A stretch of 64,000 nt of DNA from assembly GCF_029255145.1 (NCBI RefSeq), contig NZ_JAPUVQ010000127.1, positions 44,127 through 108,126 of the forward strand. Reading direction: 5' to 3'. Positions 33,471-41,870 of this stretch are shown piece after piece. The first letter of the stretch is position 1. Every line of letters begins with the position of its first letter. Source of the stretch: Accumulibacter sp003538495. Its GTDB lineage: Bacteria; Pseudomonadota; Gammaproteobacteria; Burkholderiales; Rhodocyclaceae. A program made the position numbers and the translations under genes. The notes beneath the pieces were generated by a model. That model saw only the letters and a list, made by a program, of their open reading frames with translations, was not told the origin of the DNA and did no database searches.

Positions 33471-34793
33471 ATGCACACCCTTCTCACCTTGATCATTGCC
33501 ATCGTCTCGCTGGCCTGGGGCTGGGAGGCTCTGATCGCCGGCGCGCCAGCCGGCGGCGCAGCGCCGTGGGTGCTACGCCAGGAGGCGCTGTACCTGAGCG
33601 GCCTGCTATCGATCTCGCTGCTGTCGGTGGCGATGTTGCTGGCCACCCGGCCGGCGTGGCTCGAAACGCCGCTGGGCGGCATGGACCGTGTGTACCGCAC
33701 GCACAAGTGGGCGGGCATCCTGGCCGGCGGATTCGCTGCGCTGCACTGGCTGATCGAGGCCTCGAGCGAGCTCCTGAAAGCGATCGTCGGTCGCCAGGGC
33801 CGGCCAGCCAAGGAGAACTACAGCGGCTTTCTGGAAGTCCTGCGCGACCTGGCGGAAGACTTCGGTGAATGGGCGATCTACGTCCTCCTGGCGATGCTGG
33901 CGATCACCCTGTGGAAGCGTTTCCCGTACCGGCCGTGGCGTCTCCTGCACCGGGTGATGCCGGTGCTCTACCTGATGCTCGCCGTACACGCGCTGCTGCT
34001 GGCGCCCTGGGCGTACTGGAGTCGACCGGTAGGGGTGCTGCTGGCCGCGCTGATCGTCGGCGGCGTCTACGGCAGTGTGCTGTCGCTGGGCGGACGGATC
34101 GGTCGCTCGCGGCAGGTACCGGGCGAGGTAATCGACGTCGCCCACACCGCCCCCGATGTCCTCGCCGTACGCTGCCGCCTGGCCGAGGGATGGCGCGGGC
34201 ATCGACCGGGCCAATTCGTCTTCGTCAGCTTCGATCAGGGCGAGGGCCGGCATCCCTTCACGATTGCCAGCGCTGACTGCGGCAAGCGCGAGGTTTCGTT
34301 CCAGATCAAGGCCATCGGCGACTACACGCGGACCCTCGCCAGACGCCTGACGGCTGGCCAGCCGGTGCAAGTCGAAGGGCCGTACGGGCGCTTCGACCTC
34401 GCTCACCGCCAGCGCGGAGCGCAGCAGATCTGGATCGCCGGCGGCATCGGCGTGACGCCCTTCCTGGCCTGGCTGGAAGCACTGCAGAACCGGCCCGGCG
34501 ACGCGCTGTCAGCCGATCTGCACTACTGCAGCCGTGATCGCGACACCGATCCTTTCGTGTCGAAGCTGGCGGCACTGTGCGAGCGCCTGCCGGCAATCCG
34601 CCTGCGGATCCATGGCGCCATGCAGGGTCACCGGCTCAGCGCGGAGCAACTCGCCGCCGAACACGACCGCTCGCGCCCGGTCGAGGTCTGGTTCTGCGGT
34701 CCCCAGGGCCTCGCCGATGGACTGCACGCAGGACTGCGTGACGCCTGGCACGGCAAGCTGCGCTTCCATCAGGAGGCATTTGCGATGCGCTAG
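33471..34793 (+). CDS. Membrane flavocytochrome (ferric reductase-like transmembrane domain plus FAD/NAD module)
   Basis: A 440-residue membrane reductase. Residues about 1-215 hold six hydrophobic helices with histidines suited to two haems ('THKWAGILAGGFAALHWLIE', 'LHRVMPVLYLMLAVHALLL'). The cytoplasmic half is a ferredoxin-reductase module: FAD-binding 'RPGQFVFVSFD' and 'HPFTIAS', NAD(P)-binding 'WIAGGIGVTPFLAWLE', and C-terminal 'VWFCGPQGLADG'. It should move electrons from cytoplasmic NAD(P)H across the membrane to DHC and SHP. I start at ATG 33471; a GTG at 33438 in frame is possible but adds a non-hydrophobic, unlikely N-terminus. It is the last gene of the operon. Confidence 0.87.
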   Translation: MHTLLTLIIAIVSLAWGWEALIAGAPAGGAAPWVLRQEALYLSGLLSISLLSVAMLLATRPAWLETPLGGMDRVYRTHKWAGILAGGFAALHWLIEASSELLKAIVGRQGRPAKENYSGFLEVLRDLAEDFGEWAIYVLLAMLAITLWKRFPYRPWRLLHRVMPVLYLMLAVHALLLAPWAYWSRPVGVLLAALIVGGVYGSVLSLGGRIGRSRQVPGEVIDVAHTAPDVLAVRCRLAEGWRGHRPGQFVFVSFDQGEGRHPFTIASADCGKREVSFQIKAIGDYTRTLARRLTAGQPVQVEGPYGRFDLAHRQRGAQQIWIAGGIGVTPFLAWLEALQNRPGDALSADLHYCSRDRDTDPFVSKLAALCERLPAIRLRIHGAMQGHRLSAEQLAAEHDRSRPVEVWFCGPQGLADGLHAGLRDAWHGKLRFHQEAFAMR

Positions 34794-35184
34794 AGTAGCG
34801 CATCCGCAGATCTCGATAGAGCCTCGGCAACCGACACCTGCCCGGACCGCCGCGGCCGCCTGCAGGTTCGCACTCGGCGCCCGGTCGCAGCAGCCCGCCC
34901 GTCGCCGACATGATTGTCGGAAAACTTGACAGCGCGCAGTGTCAATGTCGCGGAGATGACGCGTTTTGGGAATCCGCGGCAAGGGCCTGCGTCGGCAAGT
35001 GCTTGATAATTCACCATGGAGCATTGCCATCGGCAGGACACTCAGGCATGGGCGCGAAATTTGCTTTGCACGAACGCTGTGCCGGCGCCGCTGTCGCTGG
35101 CGGGCAGCGTGCGCGCTCGGCGTTCCAGACCGGACGCACGCTTCACGGTAGCCTTTCACCATCAACAACCAGGGAGAATCCTCT
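34794..35184. other. Intergenic region before the PEP-CTERM gene
   Basis: About 390 bases with no convincing gene. It contains an inverted repeat ttgaca-N8-tgtcaa (34926-34945) of the sort bound by dimeric regulators; its left arm also resembles a -35 box. A Shine-Dalgarno (agggagaa) lies just before the GTG start of the PEP-CTERM gene. I see no RNA gene. Confidence 0.4.
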
Positions 35185-35862
35185 GTGACAAATAGTTTAC
35201 TGTTCGCCGCACTGACGGTTTGCGCCGCGGTTCCGGCCAGCGCCGCGAACCTGCTGAATAACGGATCGTTCGAAACACCCGACATTGTCGGGACCAACAT
35301 TTACCACCTCTACAACCCGGGATCGACCGAGATTACGGGCTGGACGGTGCTTGGCGGCCAGGTACACAATACGCCCGACACCTACCTCGGGCTGAAAGCC
35401 AGCGACGGGCGGCAGTGGATCGACCTGACCGGCATTACCGGCTATAACAAGGGCTTGCGATCCGACGCCGTCGATACAGCCATCGGCAAGGTCTACACGC
35501 TGTCATTTGACGTCGGCAATTATCTGCCGTTTGGCTTCAGCACGCTCGGGATGAGCATCAACGGCGGCAACGAGCAGACCTTCACCAACCTGTCGCTGGC
35601 CAGCACCGCCACCTCGCCAATGAACTGGGCGCACTTTTCGCTGGACTGGCTGGCGGACGCCAGCACCGCGCAGTTCAGTTTTCTGGGCCGCGCCAACGGC
35701 GCTCTCAGTAACGACCTGGGAATCGGCCTCGACAATGTCTATTTCGCCGAGAAACAGACGACTTCCGGAACAATTCCCGAGCCGCAAACGACTGCCCTGA
35801 TGGCTGCGGGGCTGATCGGGATCGCCGCCTTGCTGCGGCGGCGCCAGCACCTGCAAAGTTGA
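35185..35862 (+). CDS. PEP-CTERM anchored exported protein, DUF642-like
   Basis: A 225-residue exported protein with signal peptide 1-19 ('AVPASAANLL'). The mature part opens 'LLNNGSFETPD' and contains 'GWTVLGGQVH' and 'QWIDLTG', the pattern of DUF642/galactose-binding-like modules. The C-terminus has the PEP-CTERM sorting signal: 'IPEPQ', a hydrophobic helix ('ALMAAGLIGIAALL') and terminal Arg-rich 'RRRQH'. Such proteins are processed by exosortase and usually associated with exopolysaccharide and floc formation. No exosortase is encoded here. The start is GTG 35185, preceded by agggagaatcctct. Nucleotide-sugar genes lie downstream. Confidence 0.87.
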   Translation: MTNSLLFAALTVCAAVPASAANLLNNGSFETPDIVGTNIYHLYNPGSTEITGWTVLGGQVHNTPDTYLGLKASDGRQWIDLTGITGYNKGLRSDAVDTAIGKVYTLSFDVGNYLPFGFSTLGMSINGGNEQTFTNLSLASTATSPMNWAHFSLDWLADASTAQFSFLGRANGALSNDLGIGLDNVYFAEKQTTSGTIPEPQTTALMAAGLIGIAALLRRRQHLQS

Positions 35863-35869
35863 TCAGCCT

Positions 35870-36005
35870 GGACGGGCAGCCGATGCGGTAGATCCGGACC
35901 ACACCGCCACTTGACGCAAGACGCGTAAGCCGTCTCGCATCGGTCTGGTCGGTCTTGATTTCGCTTGGGCTGCGCTTGCCGCCCCAGCCTTGCACCTCGT
36001 CCCGC
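35870..36005 (-). mobile_element. IS110-family transposase fragment
   Basis: On the minus strand one frame reads 'SEIKTDQTDARRLTRLASSG' followed by 'VRIYRIG'. This closely resembles the conserved catalytic segment of IS110 transposases ('IKTDRRDARRLARLLRSGEL..V.VP'), part of the DEDD domain. Only about 45 codons are recognisable; the rest of the transposase and the element ends are absent. It sits in the gap between the PEP-CTERM gene and rfbA and should be inert. The remainder of the 309-base gap (to 36171) shows no other gene. Confidence 0.55.
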
Positions 36006-36171
36006 GGCGCACACGACGAAACAGCGGCACCGGCCAGGCGTTCTGCGCGGGTCGATGGCACCACCCGGCTCGACCGGCATTTCCCGGAATGCCGTGTTTG
36101 GGCTAACATCCGGGGCCCGGGTGGTCAACAAGCGTCCAGGCTTGTCCCCGCCCTCTCCGGAGAATCTCGAA

Positions 36172-37086
36172 ATGACAGTTGTCCACACCCCGGCACCGCT
36201 TGGCAGCCGCCGTCCACCCAGAAAAGGGATCATCCTCGCCGGCGGCTCCGGCACCAGGTTGTACCCGGCAACACTGGCGGTCTCCAAGCAGTTGCTGCCG
36301 ATCTACGACAAGCCGATGATCTACTACCCGCTGACGACGCTGATGATGGCAGGGATTCGCGAGTACCTGATCATCTCGACGCCGCAGGATACGCCACGCT
36401 TCGAGCAGCTGCTCGGCGATGGCCGGCAGTGGGGGCTGGACATCCGCTACGCCGTGCAGCCCAGCCCGGATGGCCTGGCGCAGGCCTTCATCATCGGCGC
36501 GGATTTTCTCGGCGACGGGCCTTCGGCGCTGATACTGGGCGACAACATCTTCTACGGACACGAGCTGGCTCGGGATTTGCAGGCGGTCAATGCCCAGCAG
36601 CATGGCGCCACGGTGTTCGCCTACCGGGTCAATGATCCCGAACGGTACGGGGTGGTCGAGTTCGACCACGGCGGGCGGGCCGTCAGCCTGGAGGAAAAAC
36701 CGGCCGTACCGAAATCGCACTACGCGGTGACCGGTCTGTACTTCTACGATCACCGGGTGGTCGATGTGGCGCGCCGCCTGCAGCCGTCCGCCCGGGGCGA
36801 GCTGGAAATCACCGACGTGAACCGGCAGTACCTGGAATGGGGCGAACTGGGCGTTTCGATGATGGGCCGCGGCCATGCCTGGCTGGATACCGGCACCCAC
36901 GAGTCACTGCTGGAAGCGAGCATGTTCATCCAGACCATCGAGAAGCGGCAAGGGCTGAAGATCGCCTGCCCGGAGGAGATTGCTTTCCACCGCGGTCACA
37001 TTACCGCCGAGCAGCTCGCGGCGCTGGCGCTGCCGATGCAGAAGAACCCCTATGGACAATATCTGCTGGGACTGCTGAGCGAATAG
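36172..37086 (+). CDS. rfbA: Glucose-1-phosphate thymidylyltransferase
   Basis: A 304-residue enzyme making dTDP-glucose from glucose-1-phosphate and dTTP, first step of dTDP-L-rhamnose synthesis. The signature 'GIILAGGSGTRLYPAT' lies near residues 19-34, followed by 'SKQLLPIYDKPMIYYPL', 'LGDNIFYGH' and 'WLDTGTHESLLEAS', all hallmarks of RmlA. ATG 36172 is preceded by ccggagaatctc; the frame is open far upstream but carries no RmlA-like sequence there. The N-terminus is about 15 residues longer than usual. rfbC follows after 111 bases; rfbB and rfbD are not in the window. Confidence 0.95.
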   Translation: MTVVHTPAPLGSRRPPRKGIILAGGSGTRLYPATLAVSKQLLPIYDKPMIYYPLTTLMMAGIREYLIISTPQDTPRFEQLLGDGRQWGLDIRYAVQPSPDGLAQAFIIGADFLGDGPSALILGDNIFYGHELARDLQAVNAQQHGATVFAYRVNDPERYGVVEFDHGGRAVSLEEKPAVPKSHYAVTGLYFYDHRVVDVARRLQPSARGELEITDVNRQYLEWGELGVSMMGRGHAWLDTGTHESLLEASMFIQTIEKRQGLKIACPEEIAFHRGHITAEQLAALALPMQKNPYGQYLLGLLSE

Positions 37087-37197
37087 CCGCAGCCTGGCGG
37101 GCGGGAAGCCGCCTCGCGACGACCGCCACCGATCGCTGGTGATCGCTCCTGATCGCCCATTGGTCCTTGCCAAATCCCGAATGCCGAGGCCTTGCCC

Positions 37198-37740
37198 ATG
37201 AAGATCACCACGACGCAGCTCCCCGATGTCCTGATCATCGAGCCCCGGATTTTCGGCGACGCCCGCGGCTTCTTCCTCGAAAGCTGGAATCGCAAGGCTT
37301 TTGCCGACCGTGGCCTGGACGTCGATTTCGTTCAGGACAACCACTCGCGGTCGCGCAAGGGCGTCTTGCGCGGCCTGCACTATCAGCTGCACCAGCCGCA
37401 GGGCAAGCTGGTGCGGGTAACCAGTGGTGCGGTATTCGATGTCGCCGTCGACCTGCGCCGGTCGTCGCCGAAGTTCGGCTGCTGGGAAGGCGTCGAGCTT
37501 TCCGACGCCAATCAGCGCATGCTGTGGATTCCGCCGGGCTTTGGCCACGGCTTCCTGGTGCTTTCGGAAACGGCCGATTTTCTTTACAAGGCGACGGAGT
37601 ATTATGCGCCGGAGCACGAGCGCTGCATCCTGTGGAACGACCCGGAAATCGGCATTCGCTGGCCACTCGACGGCGAGCCGGCGCTGTCTGCGAAAGACCA
37701 GGCGGGAGCGCCACTGCGCGCGGCGGAGGCTTACGCCTGA
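37198..37740 (+). CDS. rfbC: dTDP-4-dehydrorhamnose 3,5-epimerase
   Basis: A 180-residue cupin-fold epimerase, third enzyme of dTDP-L-rhamnose synthesis. 'LIIEPRIFGDARGFFLESW' near residues 11-29, 'FVQDNHSRSRKGVLRGLHYQ' (42-61, with the catalytic-site His of 'GLHYQ'), 'DVAVDLRRSSPKFG', and 'PPGFGHGFLVLSE' match RmlC closely. Length is standard. The start is ATG 37198 in 'ttgcccatg', with cgaggcc about 8 bases upstream. It forms a pair with rfbA. Rhamnose made here may go to lipopolysaccharide or exopolysaccharide. Confidence 0.95.
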   Translation: MKITTTQLPDVLIIEPRIFGDARGFFLESWNRKAFADRGLDVDFVQDNHSRSRKGVLRGLHYQLHQPQGKLVRVTSGAVFDVAVDLRRSSPKFGCWEGVELSDANQRMLWIPPGFGHGFLVLSETADFLYKATEYYAPEHERCILWNDPEIGIRWPLDGEPALSAKDQAGAPLRAAEAYA

Positions 37741-37829
37741 CCGCCAGCGCGCCGGGAACGCGCACGCCGGCGGCGTGACGGCGTCGTGGGCTGGCGGAGA
37801 CTTGTCGTCGGCTGGACGGCGCGCCGGCC

Positions 37830-40193
37830 CTACCTGCTGCAGACCGCCCGCAGCTGCTTGAGGTCGATGATTCCGGCCAGGACTTTCTCGATGCCGTCCA
37901 TCTTGAGCGTGCGCATGCCTTCGTTGAGCGCGCCGGCGTGCAATTCGGCGACCCGCGCGCGCTGTTGAATCTGCTGCTTGACTGCCTCGCTGGCCGTCAG
38001 CAGTTCGTGCACGCCGACCCAACCCTGGTAGCCACTGCCGGCACAGGCGTCGCAGCTGCGCGCGCGGTACAGCGTGAAGCGGCCGTTGCTGGCGTAATGC
38101 TGCAGCCAGTCGGCGTGGACGCGCTCTGCGGCAGCCTGCGGGTCGCTCTGCCACAGAGTCGTCTGCCCGACTTCGTCGGCATACTCCACGAGCAGTTGCC
38201 GGAACTCTTCCGGGGTCGGCTGATAGGCCTCCCTGCAGGCCTTGCACAAGCGCCTGGCCAGGCGCTGGGCGAGGATGCCAAGCAGTGCATCGGCAAGGCT
38301 GAAGCGATCGATCCCGATGTCCAGCAGCCGCCGGATCGATTCCGCTGCGCCGCCTGTGTGCAGCCCGGCGAGTACCAGATGGCCGCTCAGCGACGCTTCG
38401 ATGCCGACCGCCAAGGTTTCCCGGTCGCGCATTTCGCCGACCATGATCACGTCCGCGTCAGCGCGCAGGATGGCGCGCAGCACGGCCGCGAAATCGAGCC
38501 CGGCCGGCTGGTCGACCTGCACCTGGCGCAGTCCCTTGTGGGTGATCTCGACCGGGTCTTCGGCGGTCCAGATCTTCGTTTCCGGCCGGTTGAGGTGACT
38601 CACGATCGCATGCAGGGTGGTCGTTTTTCCAGACCCCGCCGGGCCGCAGACGAAGAACAGCCCATGCGGTTTGTCGATCAGCGCCTGCAGCCGTTCGAGG
38701 TCATGCGCCGTGATGCCGAGATCGTCGAGCCCGATCGGCTCGCCGGCAGCGACGATGCGCAGCACGACGTCCTCGATGCCGCCGGCGGTCGGCAGCGTCG
38801 CGACCCGCAGATCGATGTCCAGCGGCCCCCACTTCTTGAACTTCATTTCGCCGTGCTGCGGCCGCCGATGCTCGGCGGGGTCGAGGTCGGACATGATCTT
38901 GATACGGGCAATCAGTGCGCTGCGGTACGCTGCCGGAACTTCGCTGTACCGCGCCAGGGCGCCGCCGCGACGGAAGCGGATCAGCATCTTTTCCAGGCCC
39001 GGCCGGGGCTCGATGTGGATGTCGGAAACGCCCTGCTGGCAGGCGTCAACGATGACCTTGTTCACCAGCCGGGCCAGTTCGGTGTCGGCAGCGCCGCTGG
39101 GCGCCTCGGCGTTGCTGCCGTCATCGCTCGCGTCGTCGGCGTCGCCTTTGGACGAGAATCCAGCGACCGCATCGATCGGCGAAGGAGCGCCGAAGAACTG
39201 GCCAAGCGACTGCGCGAACTCGCGCTGGGTAGTCACCCGGTAGGCGATCGGGCGATCGGGGAAGACCGCGCTGGCCGCTCGCGAGCGCCTGAGCTGCTCG
39301 GGATCGACGGCCATGACGACCACCCCCTCGGCAGTCTCACCGATAGGCAGCCAGCGATTCGCTGCTAGAGAATCGACCGGGAGGTCTTTCAGCAGCTTCA
39401 ACGGCCGGACGCGACCCGCCCGGAAGGGCTCATACGGGACGCCAAAGAATTTCTCCAGCGCCGCGCCGATGGCCGGCCGCTTGACGGCGAACTGGCTGCT
39501 CAGCAGTTCCTCAAGCTCGACGTCCTGCTGGCGGGCCAGCTGCCTGGCGCGGTCGAGTTCAGCGGTCGAGATCACGGCGTCGCTGACCAGTGCATCGTAC
39601 TTGCCCGGGAGTGTCGGACGTGCTTTCTGGTGCTGCGCGAAGGCCACCGCCAGGGTTTGCGCAAGCGCCTGCACGCCTTCCTCGGCGACCACCGGGAACG
39701 GCGCATCCGAGCGGCTGTTGAGCAGTTGCACGACGCCCAGCAACTCGCCGTTCGCAGCGCTGCAGATCGGCGCAACCAGCATCTGCCGCGACCGGTAACC
39801 GGTGCGCCGGTCGACCGCATCGAGAAAGCGCAGGCTCGGGCTGTGGCGAAGCAGCTCGGCTTGATCGTGGACGTCGCGGATATTGACCGTCTTGCCGGTC
39901 GCCGCCACGTAGCCGGCGATGCTCTGCTCGCAGATCGGCAGGCGGATTTCGTGCTCCGCTGCAAGCCCCGTCTTTACCTTGGCGACGATGCTCTGCCGGT
40001 CGTCTCCGAGCAGGTAGATGGTCAGCCGTTCGCAGTGAAACAGGCCACAGATGTCCTCGGACAGCTCGAACACGATCTCGTCGGCGTTGTCGGTTCCGTG
40101 GATCTTGTTGGTCAGCCGCTGCAGGTTCTTGAAGAACCCGAGCCGACGACTCATGTCGCCGAGATTGTTGTCGAGAGACCAGGAGGTGCTCAT
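37830..40193 (-). CDS. GspE/PilB-family secretion ATPase with N-terminal GAF domain
   Basis: A 787-residue cytoplasmic motor ATPase. The N-terminal 170 residues are a GAF domain ('FELSEDICGLFHCERLTIYLL', 'AGYVAATGKTVNIRDVHD', 'LLGVVQLLNS'). Next is a type II secretion E N-terminal domain (about 195-320; 'FFGVPYEPFRAGRVRPL'), then the ATPase with Walker A 'GPAGSGKTTTLHAI' near 520, the Asp box 'RADADVIMVGEMRDRET' and the His box 'SGHLVLAGLHTG'. Zn-binding Cys pairs occur in 'CKAC' and 'CDAC'. A sensor GAF on such an ATPase is unusual and could couple pilus or secretion activity to a ligand. No other pilus genes are nearby. I use ATG 40193; a TTG at 40214 is possible. Confidence 0.85.
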   Translation of the reverse strand: MSTSWSLDNNLGDMSRRLGFFKNLQRLTNKIHGTDNADEIVFELSEDICGLFHCERLTIYLLGDDRQSIVAKVKTGLAAEHEIRLPICEQSIAGYVAATGKTVNIRDVHDQAELLRHSPSLRFLDAVDRRTGYRSRQMLVAPICSAANGELLGVVQLLNSRSDAPFPVVAEEGVQALAQTLAVAFAQHQKARPTLPGKYDALVSDAVISTAELDRARQLARQQDVELEELLSSQFAVKRPAIGAALEKFFGVPYEPFRAGRVRPLKLLKDLPVDSLAANRWLPIGETAEGVVVMAVDPEQLRRSRAASAVFPDRPIAYRVTTQREFAQSLGQFFGAPSPIDAVAGFSSKGDADDASDDGSNAEAPSGAADTELARLVNKVIVDACQQGVSDIHIEPRPGLEKMLIRFRRGGALARYSEVPAAYRSALIARIKIMSDLDPAEHRRPQHGEMKFKKWGPLDIDLRVATLPTAGGIEDVVLRIVAAGEPIGLDDLGITAHDLERLQALIDKPHGLFFVCGPAGSGKTTTLHAIVSHLNRPETKIWTAEDPVEITHKGLRQVQVDQPAGLDFAAVLRAILRADADVIMVGEMRDRETLAVGIEASLSGHLVLAGLHTGGAAESIRRLLDIGIDRFSLADALLGILAQRLARRLCKACREAYQPTPEEFRQLLVEYADEVGQTTLWQSDPQAAAERVHADWLQHYASNGRFTLYRARSCDACAGSGYQGWVGVHELLTASEAVKQQIQQRARVAELHAGALNEGMRTLKMDGIEKVLAGIIDLKQLRAVCSR

Positions 40194-40307
40194 GTCCAGG
40201 CCGTCATTGACCAAGGGGCGCAGCGGCGCCGAACTTCGGCCAGCGAAGTAAAACCCGCGGTCGGCAAGTCCGCGCTGATGGTCGCGATCAAGTGCACTGT
40301 CGGCTGC

Positions 40308-41075
40308 TCAAAACTCGAAAACCTGATTGTTCTGCAGCATCTTCGGCGCAAGATCACCAGCGCTCTGCTGGATTTCAGCCATGGTCAGCTCGGCCTGTCC
40401 AGGCTTGAGGTGACTGATATAGATCTCGGCGTCGATCGCCAGTTTGCGCAATTCGCTGGCCAGCATGCTCGGACACAGGTGTTTGGAGATTTCAGCGAGC
40501 CGCTGTTCACGATTGGCAAAAGCGGTTTCAATCAGCAGGTAACGCAGATTACCGATGCGATTAACCACCGGCCAGAAGGCATCGTTGACCGTCGTATCGC
40601 CGGTAAACACCAGACTTGCAGCGCCCGAGTCAAGCTGATAACCGACCGCCGGCACGGTATGCTCGGCTGGCAATGCGGTAATCATCCGCTGACCAAGGCA
40701 GACCGACTGCCCGAGAGTGATCGGCCGATATTGCATCAGCGGCTTTTCGCGACTCGGGATCAGCGTGAAGTCCGGCCAGATCGCCCAGTTGAAGATGTGC
40801 TTGCGGATGATTTCGAGGGTCGCGGCCGTCGCATGGACGGTCAGTGCCTGCTCGCGCAGGTCGCTCACCGAGTCGATCAGCAAGGGGAGCGAGGCGATGT
40901 GGTCGAGGTGGGAATGGGTCAGGAAGACATGGTCGATGCCGGCCAGTTCGTCACGCGACAGGTCGGCCACGCCGGTTCCCGCATCGACCAGGAGGTCATG
41001 GTCAACCAGCATCGCCGTGGTCCGCAGATGAGGCCCGCCGATTCCGCCACTACAGCCCAGTATCCTGACTTTCAT
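40308..41075 (-). CDS. Metallo-beta-lactamase-fold phosphodiesterase (class II cAMP PDE-like)
   Basis: A 255-residue hydrolase with the metal-binding motif 'LTHSHLDHIASLPLL' (about residues 51-65) and further ligands in 'PAEHTVPAVGY', 'VFTGDTT' and 'ISHLKPGQ'. The 'HSHLDHIASLP' form and the start 'VRILGCSGGIGGP' are typical of class II 3',5'-cyclic nucleotide phosphodiesterases, so cAMP or a related cyclic nucleotide is a reasonable substrate guess. The start is ATG 41075, with a GTG six bases earlier. It is downstream of the FHA and PP2C genes on the same strand (about 100-base gap) and may share their transcript. Confidence 0.8.
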   Translation of the reverse strand: MKVRILGCSGGIGGPHLRTTAMLVDHDLLVDAGTGVADLSRDELAGIDHVFLTHSHLDHIASLPLLIDSVSDLREQALTVHATAATLEIIRKHIFNWAIWPDFTLIPSREKPLMQYRPITLGQSVCLGQRMITALPAEHTVPAVGYQLDSGAASLVFTGDTTVNDAFWPVVNRIGNLRYLLIETAFANREQRLAEISKHLCPSMLASELRKLAIDAEIYISHLKPGQAELTMAEIQQSAGDLAPKMLQNNQVFEF

Positions 41076-41172
41076 GAGCACACCGCCCGATCCTCGCCGC
41101 TACCGCCTGGTGCCTGGCCGGAGCACGGGCGACAGCGCCGCCGACGCCATCGGAAGCGAAGGTGCACGTTCA

Positions 41173-41856
41173 TCAGCTCTTCAAAAAGAATTCCATCTTA
41201 ACCCCCGCCAACTCGATCACGTCGTGGTCCTGAAGACAGTGCGCCTGCGCGTCAAGAGACCTGCCGTTCACCAGCGGAAAGCGGTTCCCTTCGACATGCG
41301 TCAGGAAATACCCGTGCGGCCTCCGGGCAATCACCGCCACCTGCACGCCAGGTTTGCCGAGTGTCGTCAGCGTCTTGGTGAGCTGCAGCTCGCGGCCGGC
41401 ATTGGAGCCGGTAAGCAACTGGATGGCCGCCGCCGGCAGCACGCTTGCCGGCGCAGGCACCGACTCCACGGCCGCCGCCATGGGGCCGCCGAGCCTGGCC
41501 ACGTCGGGCAACGGGCCAGACTGAAACATCATGCTTTTGTCGTAGTCCGAGGATTCTCCCGGAGCCACCGGCACGGCCAGATACTTCATCTTGTACTTGC
41601 CAAGCTCGATGACGTCGCCATCTTTCAGGAAATGCTTCTTGACCGACTGCCCGTTGACCAGCGTGCCGTTGGTGCTGTTCAAGTCCTCGAGGAAGGAATC
41701 ACTGAGAATGGTCACCACCGCCGCGTGCTCGCCGCTGATCGCCATGTTGTCGATCTGGATGTCGTTATGCGCCTTGCGGCCGATACTCATGCGCTCCTTG
41801 AGCAGCGGGATTTCCTTGAGAACCAGACCGTCCATGCTGAGTATGAGCTTTGCCAT
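41173..41856 (-). CDS. FHA-domain protein with a second, degenerate FHA-like domain
   Basis: A 227-residue cytoplasmic protein. Residues about 1-95 form a canonical FHA domain that binds phosphothreonine: 'RMSIGRKAHNDIQID', 'ISGEHAAVV' and 'FLEDLNSTNGTLVNG'. After a linker of about 45 residues rich in Ala and Pro, residues about 140-227 repeat the fold with weakened motifs ('LTTLGKPGVQVAVI', 'FPLVNGRSL', 'HDVIELAGVKMEF'), lacking the Ser-x-x-His. The gene follows the PP2C phosphatase by 14 bases, so they are surely cotranscribed, pointing to a Ser/Thr phosphorylation circuit. A matching kinase is not in the window. Confidence 0.88.
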   Translation of the reverse strand: MAKLILSMDGLVLKEIPLLKERMSIGRKAHNDIQIDNMAISGEHAAVVTILSDSFLEDLNSTNGTLVNGQSVKKHFLKDGDVIELGKYKMKYLAVPVAPGESSDYDKSMMFQSGPLPDVARLGGPMAAAVESVPAPASVLPAAAIQLLTGSNAGRELQLTKTLTTLGKPGVQVAVIARRPHGYFLTHVEGNRFPLVNGRSLDAQAHCLQDHDVIELAGVKMEFFLKS

Positions 41857-41870
41857 CGCCGTTTTCGTCC

